A DNA stretch of 64,000 bases from Dehalococcoidia bacterium (GCA_030649945.1 JAUSFE010000138.1:79420-143419), one strand, 5' to 3'. Counted from the first letter of the stretch, positions 52,605-61,719 are shown. The notes: a model not told the origin generated them from the letters alone. A program made the numbers and translations.

Positions 52605-53540
52605 ATGAAAACAAGATTCGGCATCGCGCTGGCCGTCCTCAGCGCCATCTTCACGCTCGCCGGCTGTGGCAGTGGTGACAGCGACCCGAGCCCGTCTCCG
52701 TCCGTCCAGGCGAACAAGGGGTTGTCCGTTGCACTGGCCATCCAAGCGGGGCAGCGCGCTCAGGAGCGGTCGGCCGCATCTACCAGCCAGGAGGGGGGCG
52801 GAGCGAGCGGCCAAGCAGCGTCAGGCGCGTCGACGGCCTACACCTCGAACGCCCTCGCGCCTGCCTATGCCCTCAGCAACGACGGCTTGACAGTCACCGG
52901 CTATGGCATAGCGTCCGCGCAGGCGGACAGCGCCATCCTCGAGCTCTACTTCAGCACAAGCTCCAGCTATCCGCGTACCGGCATCTCAGACAGCACCAGC
53001 CCCGGCTCCTCCGGCCAGACGACGCCGGCGACGGCCCCGATCACAGAAGCGGACCTGGAGTCCGTGATTGCAGCGCTTACCGGTCAGGGCGTTGACCGTG
53101 CCGACATCGAGTACATCGGCGGCTCGTACTACGACCCGTACTACGCCAGCGCCACGCTGCGGGTGACCGTGCGCGACGTCGGCAAGCTCGGCGACCTGCT
53201 GAAGGCCGCCTCGGACGCCGCCGCCGGTCTGACCGATGTTTACCTTCAGGGCAGCTACGTCAGCTACACGGTCTCAGACTGCGCGGCGCTGGAGGAGGCG
53301 GCCATGACCGCGGCTGCGCAGGATGCAGATGCCCGCGCGACAGCCCTGGCCAGCGCAGTTGGCGTTGCCCGCGGCGTGATCAAGGGCGCTTACAACGAGG
53401 CCTACTCGCCGTTTGGTGGGGCGGCTTGCACTGCGGGCTACGTCGGGCCGTACGCGATCGGCGGCGTCGTCTACGCGGAAGGGCAGTCGACGGACGTACG
53501 GGTCTATGCCAGCATCACAGTCACTTACGGGATCCAGTAG
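52605..53540 (+). CDS. SIMPL-domain (DUF541) lipoprotein
   Basis: The 311-residue product has a lipoprotein signal (AVLSAIFTLAGC), a Ser/Gln/Gly-rich spacer to about residue 90, then a SIMPL/DUF541 domain (GLTVTGYGIASAQADSAILE, then VRDVGKLGDLLKAASDAAAG and DADARATALASAVGVA). SIMPL proteins are exported, form oligomeric rings in some bacteria and are linked with stress tolerance. It lies 19 bp after the universal stress protein gene and is probably co-transcribed with it. The 53541-53991 stretch behind it has no gene that I can support. Confidence 0.8.
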   Translation: MKTRFGIALAVLSAIFTLAGCGSGDSDPSPSPSVQANKGLSVALAIQAGQRAQERSAASTSQEGGGASGQAASGASTAYTSNALAPAYALSNDGLTVTGYGIASAQADSAILELYFSTSSSYPRTGISDSTSPGSSGQTTPATAPITEADLESVIAALTGQGVDRADIEYIGGSYYDPYYASATLRVTVRDVGKLGDLLKAASDAAAGLTDVYLQGSYVSYTVSDCAALEEAAMTAAAQDADARATALASAVGVARGVIKGAYNEAYSPFGGAACTAGYVGPYAIGGVVYAEGQSTDVRVYASITVTYGIQ

Positions 53541-53991
53541 CGTCCTGGAGAGCTTGTCGTCTAAGGAGCTGGCTTCGAGCCAGGAGCAAAGCATGGGCAG
53601 GCAAACGACGGCAGGGGCTGGTGGATGCTCTTCGGGGGCATCGTTTTCCAATCTTCTGGAGCAGCCTGCTGATCGCTTGTGTCTGGCTTGCCAGCCGGGT
53701 TATCGGTACCAACCCTCACGATTCAGCGGTTGACATTGCCCGCCGGCGTTATTTCCAAGGACCAGTTCACTAAGGTTTGAGCGTGGGCAGGCCCTCTCGT
53801 CAGTACTTGGTCTACTGATACCACTTGCCCAGCGGCATCACCATCAGCACCAGGTCGTGCAAGCGTCCCTCATGCCAGCCGAGATTCGGACCCTCGCCGC
53901 TCCCCACGGTCGAGTTTGGCGAAGCGGGAGCATCACGTCGCCGGGAAAACCGGTCTTCAACGATTTCCGCATCGGCTACGGGCTCCGCGCC

Positions 53992-54681
53992 CTACGTTGA
54001 GGCGGCCTCAACTGCCTGGCGTTGCCGCGCTTCGCGCAGGAGCTGCTCCACCTCGGAATCCTGCGGCGGGGAGAACTCAATGTAGAAGTAGCCGACGGCC
54101 CAGAAGGGATCCGGCTGATGAGGGCATATGACCTCGTCCACTTCGCGGCGGAGCGCCGCGCACGCTTCCCGAGACCCGACTGGGATCGCCGCGATTAGCT
54201 TCAGGGGCTGCGCCTTGCGTACCGAACGCAAGGCCGCCCGCATCGTCGCTCCGGTTGCGAGGCCATCATCCACGACAATCACGACGCGGTCCTTCAGATG
54301 TGGCGGCGGCGCTCCGCCGCGAAACTTCTCCTCGCGGCGCCGCGCCTCGTCCATCTGTTCCGCGGTCACGCGCCGCAGATACACCTCAGAAACCCGCAGA
54401 TCGCGGATGACATCCTCGTTCAGGAAGCGGCCCCCGTTTGCAGAGACAGCGCCGATTGCGAGTTCCGGCGAGATCGGCGAGCCAAGCTTTCGGGCAACTA
54501 TAACGTCCAACTGGGCGCCGAGGCCCCGGGCCACTTCGGCCGCGACAGGAACACCCCCTCTGGGGATGCCGAGAACCACGGTGTCCTTACCCTTGTATTG
54601 GGCGAGACACTCAGCGAGCAGGCGCCCCGCTTCAATACGATCCCTGAAGAGCCCTCGCTCAAGCGTCATCCTGTCAGCCAC
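53992..54681 (-). CDS. Phosphoribosyltransferase-domain protein
   Basis: A 229-residue type I phosphoribosyltransferase fold: IPRGGVPVAAEVARGLGAQL, RKLGSPISPELAIGAVS and the PRPP loop VVIVVDDGLATGATMRAALR. The family includes stand-alone proteins of unclear substrate, among them Rv0571c-like members of the mycobacterial DosR regulon. AAGGAGGT stands 6 nt before GTG 54681, and this sets the start, which overlaps the stop of the preceding RRM gene by 8 bp. Confidence 0.85.
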   Translation of the reverse strand: MADRMTLERGLFRDRIEAGRLLAECLAQYKGKDTVVLGIPRGGVPVAAEVARGLGAQLDVIVARKLGSPISPELAIGAVSANGGRFLNEDVIRDLRVSEVYLRRVTAEQMDEARRREEKFRGGAPPPHLKDRVVIVVDDGLATGATMRAALRSVRKAQPLKLIAAIPVGSREACAALRREVDEVICPHQPDPFWAVGYFYIEFSPPQDSEVEQLLREARQRQAVEAAST

Positions 54682-55048
54682 TTGGCACCTCCTTGCCGAG
54701 CTCGGCAGTGGCCAGCCTCGGCCTGCGCGCACGCCGCCCGGACTGTAACGGTTCCACCCGCAATACCCAGGTATCCATCGCGTAGCCATCGAACGCCCGC
54801 ACGATCTCGCGGGCGCCTGCCTCATCTGCGGCGTCTCCCGTCGCGACTCCGCCATGCCGCCCGGTGCGGCGGTCTCTGGGGATGACTACGGCGGTGACTT
54901 CGCCCGCTTGGCACAGCAGTTCGCGCAACTGCCGTGCCGTGACGTTTGGCGGGACGTTGGCGACGGTTCGTCGGCCGCGAAGCCACAGTCCTCGCACAGC
55001 CAGTAGGGTCCCCACATATCCGAGCTCTGACGCAGAGTCGTCCAGCAC
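54674..55048 (-). CDS. RNA-recognition-motif protein (start unclear)
   Basis: From about residue 28 the frame encodes a degenerate RRM: TVANVPPNVTARQLRELLCQ (RNP2-like), EVTAVVIPRDRRTGRHGGVA (RNP1 region), and AREIVRAFDGYAMDTWVLRV. The upstream 28 residues look like the neighbouring zinc-ribbon gene read in another frame. Either the RRM starts inside it (for example at a GTG near 54990) or the two were one gene that has suffered a frameshift. Bacterial single-RRM proteins are cold/stress RNA binders. Family fairly likely, exact extent uncertain. Confidence 0.55.
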   Translation of the reverse strand: MLDDSASELGYVGTLLAVRGLWLRGRRTVANVPPNVTARQLRELLCQAGEVTAVVIPRDRRTGRHGGVATGDAADEAGAREIVRAFDGYAMDTWVLRVEPLQSGRRARRPRLATAELGKEVPSG

Positions 55049-55125
55049 TTCGGGCAGACGGCCTCGCGGTCTGCGGGCGCGGCCACGCGCTCTTGTATCT
55101 GTATCGTCTCGCTCTGACTAACCAC
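54886..55125 (-). CDS. Zinc-ribbon protein overlapping the RRM gene
   Basis: A GTG start with GGAGGG before it opens a frame for MVSQSETIQIQERVAAPADR, then a zinc ribbon CPKCWTTLRQSSDMWGPYWL with the second pair CEDCG. After the ribbon the frame runs on into the RRM gene read out of register. The ribosome binding site and Cys pattern support translation. It may be the N-terminal part of a zinc-ribbon-RRM protein. Confidence 0.5.
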   Translation of the reverse strand: MVSQSETIQIQERVAAPADREAVCPKCWTTLRQSSDMWGPYWLCEDCGFAADEPSPTSRQTSRHGSCANCCAKRAKSPP

Positions 55126-55173
55126 TAAGGCCCTCCGGTTAGCACGCTACTCCGCAACGTGTATCTCGGTTTA

Positions 55174-55187
55174 GGGCCGAACGGACT
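55174..55187. promoter_or_regulatory. DosR-like operator, site 4
   Basis: GGGCC-GAAC-GGACT in the divergent region between the zinc-ribbon gene (minus) and the universal stress protein gene (plus). One half-site is imperfect. Confidence 0.45.
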
Positions 55188-55271
55188 GGAAGTGACGGTG
55201 CTAATGCCCCTATAAGCCGAGATGGATCAACGCGCTATTGTCGGAGGCGCCTAGAGCGAATGGAGGTCGTC

Positions 55272-55793
55272 ATGTACGGGAACGTTCTGGTCACCCTCGA
55301 TGGCTCGGCAGCTTCCGAGCGGATCTTACAGGAGGTCAGTCGCCTTGACGGCGATCGCCTGCTGAAGGTCACGCTGCTCCGGGTTGCGGATGAGCCTGGG
55401 GCAGTTGCGGAGACACCACACCCGCTGGTTGCGGGCGGTGCCGTTGTTCCGGGTGGAACGGTCAGCGTCCCGCCCCCGCGTACGATTGAGGACCGCGGCC
55501 GTGCCTTCGAGCGCGTGCGTCATGAACTGACCGCTTACTTGGAGGCCAAGGTAGGCGAACTGAAGGGCCTTGCCGGCGAGATCGAAACTGACGTTCGCTT
55601 CGGTGATCCTGTCGAGGAGATCGTCGCCGAGGCCAAGGAGAAGCAAGTAGACCTGATAATGATGGCCACGCACGGGCGTGCTGCGCTCTCGCAGGTCATC
55701 TTCGGTAATGTCGCCGCTGGGGTGATCCGCAGCGGCATCGCGCCGGTCTTGCTCGTGCGGCCCGAGCGGCTGCGGGAGAGGGACGACGCATGA
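55272..55793 (+). CDS. Universal stress protein, single domain
   Basis: A 173-residue universal stress protein (YGNVLVTLDGSAASERILQE to ATHGRAALSQVIFGNVAAGV). The ATP-binding loop is altered: the second Gly is Ala and the final pair is GN, so ATP binding may be weak. GGAGG 5 nt before ATG 55272 selects this start over the in-frame ATG at 55260. Its stop overlaps the next gene's ATG, so the two are coupled. A palindromic operator lies 85 bp upstream. Confidence 0.88.
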   Translation: MYGNVLVTLDGSAASERILQEVSRLDGDRLLKVTLLRVADEPGAVAETPHPLVAGGAVVPGGTVSVPPPRTIEDRGRAFERVRHELTAYLEAKVGELKGLAGEIETDVRFGDPVEEIVAEAKEKQVDLIMMATHGRAALSQVIFGNVAAGVIRSGIAPVLLVRPERLRERDDA

Positions 55794-56671
55794 AGACGAT
55801 GCTGGTGCCACTGGACGGATCACAAGCCTCTGAGGCAGTTTTGCCGGCGGCCATTGCGATCGCCAAGGCAAGCGACTACGCGATCACCCTCTTGTCCGTT
55901 TGGGAGATCCCCGAGGGGTTGCCCGAGTTCGCCGGGTTCGGGGAGGAGACGCTCCGCGTGCAGGGGGTCGAGTACCTTCGGAAGTACCTCCGAAGCGTGG
56001 CGGCGCACGTCGAAGACGCCGGCGTCGTCTGTGAAATCGATGCGGCCTCCGGACACCCGGCCGTGGAGGTCCTTGGTGCGATTGGCGAACTGAAGACCGA
56101 CATGGTCGCGCTTTCGACGCATGGGCGCCGTGCGCAGGCAGGGCGCCGCGGTAGCACGGCTGACAAGATACTGCGGGCCTCTTCGGTGCCAGTCCTCGCC
56201 GTCGGCCCTTCGGCCGGGCTGAGCGGAGCGGGCGTTGCCATAAGGCGCGTACTGGTACCGCTCGACGGCGGTGCCGCATCGGAGAGTGCCCTCGCGCTCG
56301 CCCTCGGGCTGGCTGCGGATCAACGTGCGGAGGTCGCGCTTTTGACCGTGGTGCCCCATCTCTTTGAGCACTACGGCCCGGGTGTCCCGGAGAACTACCT
56401 TCCCGAGATCGACCAGCGACGGCGCCAGGAAGCGGAACTGCGCCTGCGCACGCTGCAGCTGCAACACCCGCAGGTAATCACCGAGACGCACGTGCTGCCG
56501 GGCCTTCCGCAAGTAGAGATACCTGCCTTCCTCGAGCGCTCTCCCTACGATCTCGTTGTTATGGCGTCGCGGAGCCGGTTCGCGCGGGACCTCTGGACTG
56601 TCGGTGGCGTCGCCGACGTGATGATCGAGGGTCCGACGCCGGTGCTCATCGTGCCACCGGCAGGCGAGTAG
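55790..56671 (+). CDS. Universal stress protein, two domains
   Basis: A 293-residue tandem universal stress protein: MLVPLDGSQASEAVLPAAIA and VLVPLDGGAASESALALALG open the two domains; the loops read STHGRRAQAGRRGSTADKIL and MASRSRFARDLWTVGGVADV, the second being degenerate. It overlaps the preceding gene by 4 bp (ATGA). About 100 bp without a gene separate it from the convergent eRF1-like gene. Confidence 0.88.
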   Translation: MKTMLVPLDGSQASEAVLPAAIAIAKASDYAITLLSVWEIPEGLPEFAGFGEETLRVQGVEYLRKYLRSVAAHVEDAGVVCEIDAASGHPAVEVLGAIGELKTDMVALSTHGRRAQAGRRGSTADKILRASSVPVLAVGPSAGLSGAGVAIRRVLVPLDGGAASESALALALGLAADQRAEVALLTVVPHLFEHYGPGVPENYLPEIDQRRRQEAELRLRTLQLQHPQVITETHVLPGLPQVEIPAFLERSPYDLVVMASRSRFARDLWTVGGVADVMIEGPTPVLIVPPAGE

Positions 56672-56772
56672 GGCTGGCGCTCTTTGGCCCGCGACGGTCG
56701 CTCTGCCTGGGGCCGTGCGTTGAGGAGCAAGATGAACCGGTTCTCGCTGGTGCTCGCGGCGCTGGTTGTCTG

Positions 56773-57909
56773 CTAAGCGGTTGTGGCGACCTTGTACCTG
56801 AGCACGGCCCCTAGGCCGCCCCGGGACATAAGCCAGTCTCGCGCGCGCCCGCTGACCACCTCCACACCGCCGCCGCGCAGGAGCATTCGTTCCGTGGCGT
56901 ACTCGACGATGTCCGGTACCGGTTCCGCTGTGGAACCGCAGGCGGGGCAGCAGTCGAACGCCTCGCTGGCGAAGTAGTGGCAGCCTGGGCAAACGGCACC
57001 CTCTTTCACCACTCCGTCGGCCACCACGAGTGTCTGCACCCGATCCTCTGTGACAGCCTTAATCGTGTCCTCGAAACCAACGACGGCCTTCGCGCCGGCG
57101 CCAGCCTCCTCGATGATTTGCTCTACAAGCCGCTCTTCGGATATCCTCTCGGCGTCCGCGGCCAGAACGGTAGCACGCTCCAGGATCTGGCTATCGCTCT
57201 CTTGTTTGAAGTCGGCCGGGAGGCGGCCGGCAAGCCGCCGCACGAGCCCCTTGTGCAGGTGCGCCTGGAGCTCGTCCAGCGCCGCCTCGGCCCCGGCGAC
57301 GACGAGTCTGTTGAATGGCTTATCTTCGTAGAGCTTGTCAAGTTCCCGGGCCACCTTCTTCAGGTGCTGCGCCTCATGAAACTCGATGTGGCGCTGGAAG
57401 CGCGCCTGCGCCCAGCCGCCCTGGTCATGGCGGCCCGGCACATCGCTTGAGACGCTCGCGCCGCGCTCCCACTCCCTTCGCTCACCAGTGTAAATCCGGG
57501 CCGATTCACCATCGAGAAGCAGTACGGCCAGCCGTGGGTAGTCCTCGAGGACCTGCGCCAAGACTGCCGTCTGCGGGGTGGTGCCTGCTGACACCCAGGT
57601 CATTACCGTGACTCCCAGCTCGAATGTTTCCCAGATATTAGCCGGCTGCGAAGAGAAAATGGCGAGGCCGCGGCCGTGCGGCTCCCAGGCCTTCAAGTAG
57701 GCAAGCACCTTCTCCTTCTCACGCTCGAGGATGGCCCTTGCGTGTTCGTCGGCGTCTCGCTGAAAGCGTTTGAGGGCCCCTTTGAACTTCGCCACCGGCT
57801 GATTCAAGTCGTACCCCAGCACGGGATCGATCTTGATGTAGACGCTGAAAATGCCGTCGTCACTGTGAAGAGCCGCGAGGCGTTTGAGGTTACCGCCGGT
57901 CAGTTCCAT
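56773..57909 (-). CDS. eRF1-like (baeRF/Vms1-type) ribosome-associated protein with zinc ribbon
   Basis: About 378 residues. The N-terminal part (HSDDGIFSVYIKIDP, then LLLDGESARIYTGERREW) and the central domain (RFNRLVVAGAEAALDELQAH-like stretch, FNRLVVAGAEAALDELQAHL) match the bacterial/archaeal eRF1-like family that includes mycobacterial Rv2629. Members are thought to act on stalled or hibernating ribosomes. The C-terminus has a zinc ribbon, CPGCHYFASEAFDCCPACG. ATG 57909 is preferred because similarity begins there; a GTG at 57981 gives 24 more residues. Its promoter region shares a palindromic operator with the ATPase gene. Confidence 0.75.
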   Translation of the reverse strand: MELTGGNLKRLAALHSDDGIFSVYIKIDPVLGYDLNQPVAKFKGALKRFQRDADEHARAILEREKEKVLAYLKAWEPHGRGLAIFSSQPANIWETFELGVTVMTWVSAGTTPQTAVLAQVLEDYPRLAVLLLDGESARIYTGERREWERGASVSSDVPGRHDQGGWAQARFQRHIEFHEAQHLKKVARELDKLYEDKPFNRLVVAGAEAALDELQAHLHKGLVRRLAGRLPADFKQESDSQILERATVLAADAERISEERLVEQIIEEAGAGAKAVVGFEDTIKAVTEDRVQTLVVADGVVKEGAVCPGCHYFASEAFDCCPACGSTAEPVPDIVEYATERMLLRGGGVEVVSGRARDWLMSRGGLGAVLRYKVATTA

Positions 57910-58053
57910 GGCTCGAAGATAGGCAGCTCCCAGGGGCGTGATGACGTGCCATTTGGCCTCTTGTTGGCGACCGAACGGCACAGGGGCGCGAGGAGCGGTC
58001 GTCTTCCTCCGAACAGATTGAAGGCGAGTACGTCCAACACTCCCGTCTAAAGC

Positions 58054-58067
58054 AGGCCTTTCGGCCC
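58054..58067. promoter_or_regulatory. DosR-like operator, site 5
   Basis: AGGCC-TTTC-GGCCC (minus strand GGGCC-GAAA-GGCCT), midway in the divergent region between the eRF1-like gene and the P-type ATPase gene. Confidence 0.5.
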
Positions 58068-58233
58068 TGAGCCGTCGTGGTACGCCGAGCTAGTCTTAGA
58101 TGAGCGGCGGTGTGGCCTCCACGCCATTCTCCGTTCTGCACTTCGCCCAGGAGGAGGAAGCGTACATGTCGCTCGTCGATAGCGAGCCGAGCGCAGGAAG
58201 AACAGAGCCCGTCCAGGCGGGTTGAAGGCTGGG

Positions 58234-61059
58234 ATGGCGCGGAGATCCAGCAGTCCGCCTGCCGCCCCGCGGGGTCCAGAGCCGGATTTCGTTTCGGCCT
58301 TGCCGCCGGACCAGGTTTACCCGGCTCTTGGCAGCTCACCTGCGGGACTGGATGACAACGAAGCCCTGGTTCGCGCACGGGCGTATGGCCCCAACCGGAT
58401 CGAGGAGCTGCCGGGCCCGTCCCTTGGTGGTCAGCTATTGGCGCAATTCTTGCAGCTCTTCGCGCTCCTCCTCTGGGCGGGCAGCCTCCTGGCGTTCCTC
58501 ATTGGTGAGGCCTTCCTTGGCGGCGCGATCATAGCCGTCGTCATCATCAACGGCGCTTTTGGCGTTTGGCAGGAGCGCCGGGCGGAGCACGCTGTCGCCG
58601 CGCTCAAACGCTTGCTGCCGGAGACGGTCAGGGTGCTGCGTCAGGGCCGAGAGGTCGTCGTTCCCGCCGACGCGCTCGTCCCTGGTGACGTCATCCTATT
58701 GAATGAGGGTGACCGGATATCGGCCGATGCGCGGCTCGTGTTTGCGGAGGACCTGCGTGTGGATGAGTCAAACCTGACCGGCGAGGCGCACCCCGTGCAC
58801 AAAGTCGCGGATCCGGAACAGCCAAACAGCAGGCCGCTGCTGCAGTGCCGTAACCTGGCCTTTGCCGGCAGTAGCGTGATCAGCGGGTCTGCTACGGCTA
58901 TCGTCCTGCGCACCGGCATGACAAGCGAGTTCGGGAAGATCGCCGGACTCACGCAGATGCAGCGGGAGGGCCCGAGCCCTCTCCAAGTGGAAGTGGGACG
59001 AGTTGCCCGGCGTGTGGCGGCTCTTTCTGTGGGAATGGGTGGCCTGTTTTTCGGGCTCGGCTACGGACTGGCCGGCCTTCCCCTTCGCGACGGCGCGGTC
59101 TTCGCCATTGGCATCGTCTTGGCCAACGTCCCGGAGGGCCTCCTGCCAACGATGACCCTGTCACTGGCCATGGGCGTCCAGCGGATGGCGGCGCGGCGGG
59201 CCATCGTCAAGCGCCTCTCAGCGGTCGAGACCCTCGGTTCCTGCACCGTCATATGCACGGACAAGACCGGCACGATCACGGAGAACCGCATGACCGTGCG
59301 CGAGCTGTGGGTGGGCGGGAATACGGTCACCCTCAGCGGCGCCGGTTATGAACCGCGAGGCGAAGTGCTCCTGGACGGCCGGCCCGTCAGCGGACGGGAA
59401 CTCGATTCCGTCATTCCCCTCCTTCGCATCGGCTCGCTCTGCAACGCAGCTCGGCTGGAGGCACCCGGGGTGGGAGGCGACGACTGGCGGGCGCTAGGCG
59501 ATCCGACGGAAGCGGCCCTGCTGGTCGCGGCGGCTAAGGCCGGCGTTGACCGCGACACTGAGCTTAGTTGCCGCCCGCTCGTGCGCAAGCTGGCATTCGA
59601 CCCACGGCGCAAACGCATGTCGACGATCCACCGACAGGAGCTATCGGACTATCCGTTGGTCGCCTACGTGAAGGGCGCACCGCGGGAGCTCCTGGCACAC
59701 TGCTCACGCATTCTAATTCGGGGACGCGAGTGCGACATCACTGAGAAGCTCGCAACTGAGGTCATGGCTGGCAACGACCACATGGCGAGATCCGGCCTCC
59801 GCGTGCTTGCCATGGCCTACCGTGGCCTGGCTGACGATCTCGAACAGCGGCTTGCCTCCTTGGACCCCGGTGAGGTCGAGCGGGACATGGTCTTCGTCGG
59901 CCTGGCAGGGATGGAGGACCCGCCGCGTGACGAGGTACCTGATGCAGTCGAGAAATGTCACGCCGCTGGTATCCGCGTGGTCATGGTCACCGGCGACTAC
60001 AGCCTCACCGCCGAATCGATAGCACGAGAAGCGCGGATCATCGGCGATGGCCCGGTGACGGTTATCGAGAGCCGGGAGCTGGCAGAAATGTCCGAGGAGG
60101 AACTGACGACCGTCCTCACGAGAGGGCAGCTCATCTTCGCGCGGGCGACACCCGAGGACAAACTGCGGATCGTTGCTGGGTTTCAAGCAATGGGTGAGGT
60201 CGTGGCTGTGACTGGCGATGGCGTCAACGACGCGCCCGCCCTCAAGAAGGCGGATATCGGCGTGGCAATGGGAATGTCAGGAACCGATGTTGCTCGCGAA
60301 GCCGCGGACATGATCCTTGTCGACGACAACTTCGCGACGATCGTCGCAGCGATCGAGGAGGGCCGTGGCATCTTCGACAACATGCGTAAGTTCATCGTCT
60401 ACGTCTTCGCGCACCTCTCGCCGGAGGCAGTTCCGTTCATCTTCTTCGCACTCTTTCGCATCCCTCTGCCGATCACGGCGATGCAGATCCTGGCGATCGA
60501 CCTTGGCACCGAGACCCTCCCGGCTCTCGCCCTCGGTACGGAGAGACCGGAACCGGACGTGATGCGCCGACCCCCGCGGCGGCGCAGCGAGCGCCTGCTC
60601 GACGTGGCCTCGCTGGTGCGCGGCTACGCTTTCCTTGGTTTAATAACAGCAGCGGTCGTCCTCGGGAGCTACTTTCTGCTCCTCAGATCCAGCGGCTGGA
60701 GCTGGGGGCAGTCGGAGGCGCCCTCCGGTCTTGTCGGCGACCGCGCCACGACGGTGGTGTTCCTCGGCATCGTTGTCATGCAGATCGGGGTAGCTTTCGC
60801 CTGCCGCGGCGAGCGTGTCTCAGCCTTCACGACTGGTCTGTTCACGAACCGTTTTCTTCTGTTCGCCATTGCCGCCGAACTGCTATTCGCCGCGGCAGTC
60901 ATCTACGTGCCGTTCCTCCAGCCGGTGTTCGGCACAGCCTCTTTGCCCTGGCACTGGTGGCTCTTGCCAGCCGCCTTTGTCCCGGTGGTATTCCTGGCGG
61001 ACGAGGTCAGGAAGCTGTACCTGCGCCGGCGCATCAGCCGTCCGCTGCCATCTTCCTGA
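58234..61059 (+). CDS. P2-type cation-transporting ATPase (CtpF-like)
   Basis: A 941-residue P-type ATPase. The cation ATPase N-terminal domain is followed by A-domain SNLTGEAHP, M4 VLANVPEGLLPTMTLSLAMG, the phosphorylation site CTDKTGTITEN, the N-domain KGAPRELLAHC and the hinge VAVTGDGVNDAPALKKADIG, then M5-M10. M4 NVPEGLL and M6 IDLGTETLPALALG resemble Na+/K+-ATPase-type (P2C) pumps more than Ca2+ pumps, so the ion could be Na+, K+ or Ca2+. ATG 58234 has GAAGG 5 nt upstream. The mycobacterial counterpart ctpF belongs to the DosR regulon, and a matching operator precedes this gene. Confidence 0.92.
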   Translation: MARRSSSPPAAPRGPEPDFVSALPPDQVYPALGSSPAGLDDNEALVRARAYGPNRIEELPGPSLGGQLLAQFLQLFALLLWAGSLLAFLIGEAFLGGAIIAVVIINGAFGVWQERRAEHAVAALKRLLPETVRVLRQGREVVVPADALVPGDVILLNEGDRISADARLVFAEDLRVDESNLTGEAHPVHKVADPEQPNSRPLLQCRNLAFAGSSVISGSATAIVLRTGMTSEFGKIAGLTQMQREGPSPLQVEVGRVARRVAALSVGMGGLFFGLGYGLAGLPLRDGAVFAIGIVLANVPEGLLPTMTLSLAMGVQRMAARRAIVKRLSAVETLGSCTVICTDKTGTITENRMTVRELWVGGNTVTLSGAGYEPRGEVLLDGRPVSGRELDSVIPLLRIGSLCNAARLEAPGVGGDDWRALGDPTEAALLVAAAKAGVDRDTELSCRPLVRKLAFDPRRKRMSTIHRQELSDYPLVAYVKGAPRELLAHCSRILIRGRECDITEKLATEVMAGNDHMARSGLRVLAMAYRGLADDLEQRLASLDPGEVERDMVFVGLAGMEDPPRDEVPDAVEKCHAAGIRVVMVTGDYSLTAESIAREARIIGDGPVTVIESRELAEMSEEELTTVLTRGQLIFARATPEDKLRIVAGFQAMGEVVAVTGDGVNDAPALKKADIGVAMGMSGTDVAREAADMILVDDNFATIVAAIEEGRGIFDNMRKFIVYVFAHLSPEAVPFIFFALFRIPLPITAMQILAIDLGTETLPALALGTERPEPDVMRRPPRRRSERLLDVASLVRGYAFLGLITAAVVLGSYFLLLRSSGWSWGQSEAPSGLVGDRATTVVFLGIVVMQIGVAFACRGERVSAFTTGLFTNRFLLFAIAAELLFAAAVIYVPFLQPVFGTASLPWHWWLLPAAFVPVVFLADEVRKLYLRRRISRPLPSS

Positions 61060-61067
61060 TCACGAAC

Positions 61068-61081
61068 GGGCCGGATGGCCC
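61068..61081. promoter_or_regulatory. DosR-like operator, site 6
   Basis: GGGCC-GGAT-GGCCC, perfect half-sites, in the gap between the ATPase stop codon and the YbaK-type gene. Confidence 0.55.
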
Positions 61082-61200
61082 CCTTCTGCAGCGCCATTCG
61101 CTACCAGTCAGCCCGCGTCTCCGTACGGTAAGCTGGGGCCGAAGGAAAAGGGAGAGGCCCCATGAACACTGAAGGCGGCGGCACAGGAAGGAGCGCAGCT

Positions 61201-61719
61201 ATGGACTGCAATGCCCGGATTAAGCAACTGTTAAAAAGCAATGGAGTGCGGTACGAGGCGCAGACTCATACAGTCGCCTATACCGCCCAGCGCGTCGCCG
61301 AAAGCGAGCACATTTCGGGATGGAATCTCGCGAAGGTCGTCATCGGCATCACGGACACGCGCATGATCATGTTCGTTGTGCCAACGCCGCTCCACCTCAA
61401 CCTTACGAAGGCTGCGCGCGCGGCGGGGGTGGACGAGGTGTCACTGGCCAGTGAGGCTGAGTTCGAGTCCGTGTTTCCGGACTGCGAAGCCGGCGCGATG
61501 CCTCCTTTCGGTGGCCTCTACGGGCTGCCGACCTTCGTCGACTCCGGGCTTGCGCAGCAGGATGGACTCGTCTTTCAGGCGGGGAGCCACACAGAGACGA
61601 TCAAGGTCAGGACAGCCGACTACCTGCGGCTGAGCGGGGCAGTTGTCGCAGACCTCGTTGCTAGTCCGGGACCGGAGCAGCACCGCAGCGGCCTTCTGAC
61701 CGAATCGCCTCGGCGTTGA
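61201..61719 (+). CDS. YbaK/ProX-type aminoacyl-tRNA deacylase domain protein
   Basis: A 172-residue YbaK-fold protein: ARIKQLLKSNGVRYEAQTHT, the catalytic-lysine region WNLAKVVIGI, and the GAMPPFGGLYGLPTFVDSGL signature. Family members hydrolyse mischarged tRNAs such as Ala-tRNA-Pro or Cys-tRNA-Pro. ATG 61201 has GGAAGGAG upstream and starts at the domain; ATG 61162 with GGGAGAGG before it is an alternative (13 residues longer). A perfect palindromic operator lies upstream, placing it in the stress cluster. Confidence 0.8.
   Translation: MDCNARIKQLLKSNGVRYEAQTHTVAYTAQRVAESEHISGWNLAKVVIGITDTRMIMFVVPTPLHLNLTKAARAAGVDEVSLASEAEFESVFPDCEAGAMPPFGGLYGLPTFVDSGLAQQDGLVFQAGSHTETIKVRTADYLRLSGAVVADLVASPGPEQHRSGLLTESPRR

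Noticed and set aside
53825..54085. Small plus-strand frame between the SIMPL and phosphoribosyltransferase genes
   Set aside because: Ser/Arg-rich translation, no ribosome binding site, and it overlaps the 3' end of the phosphoribosyltransferase gene.
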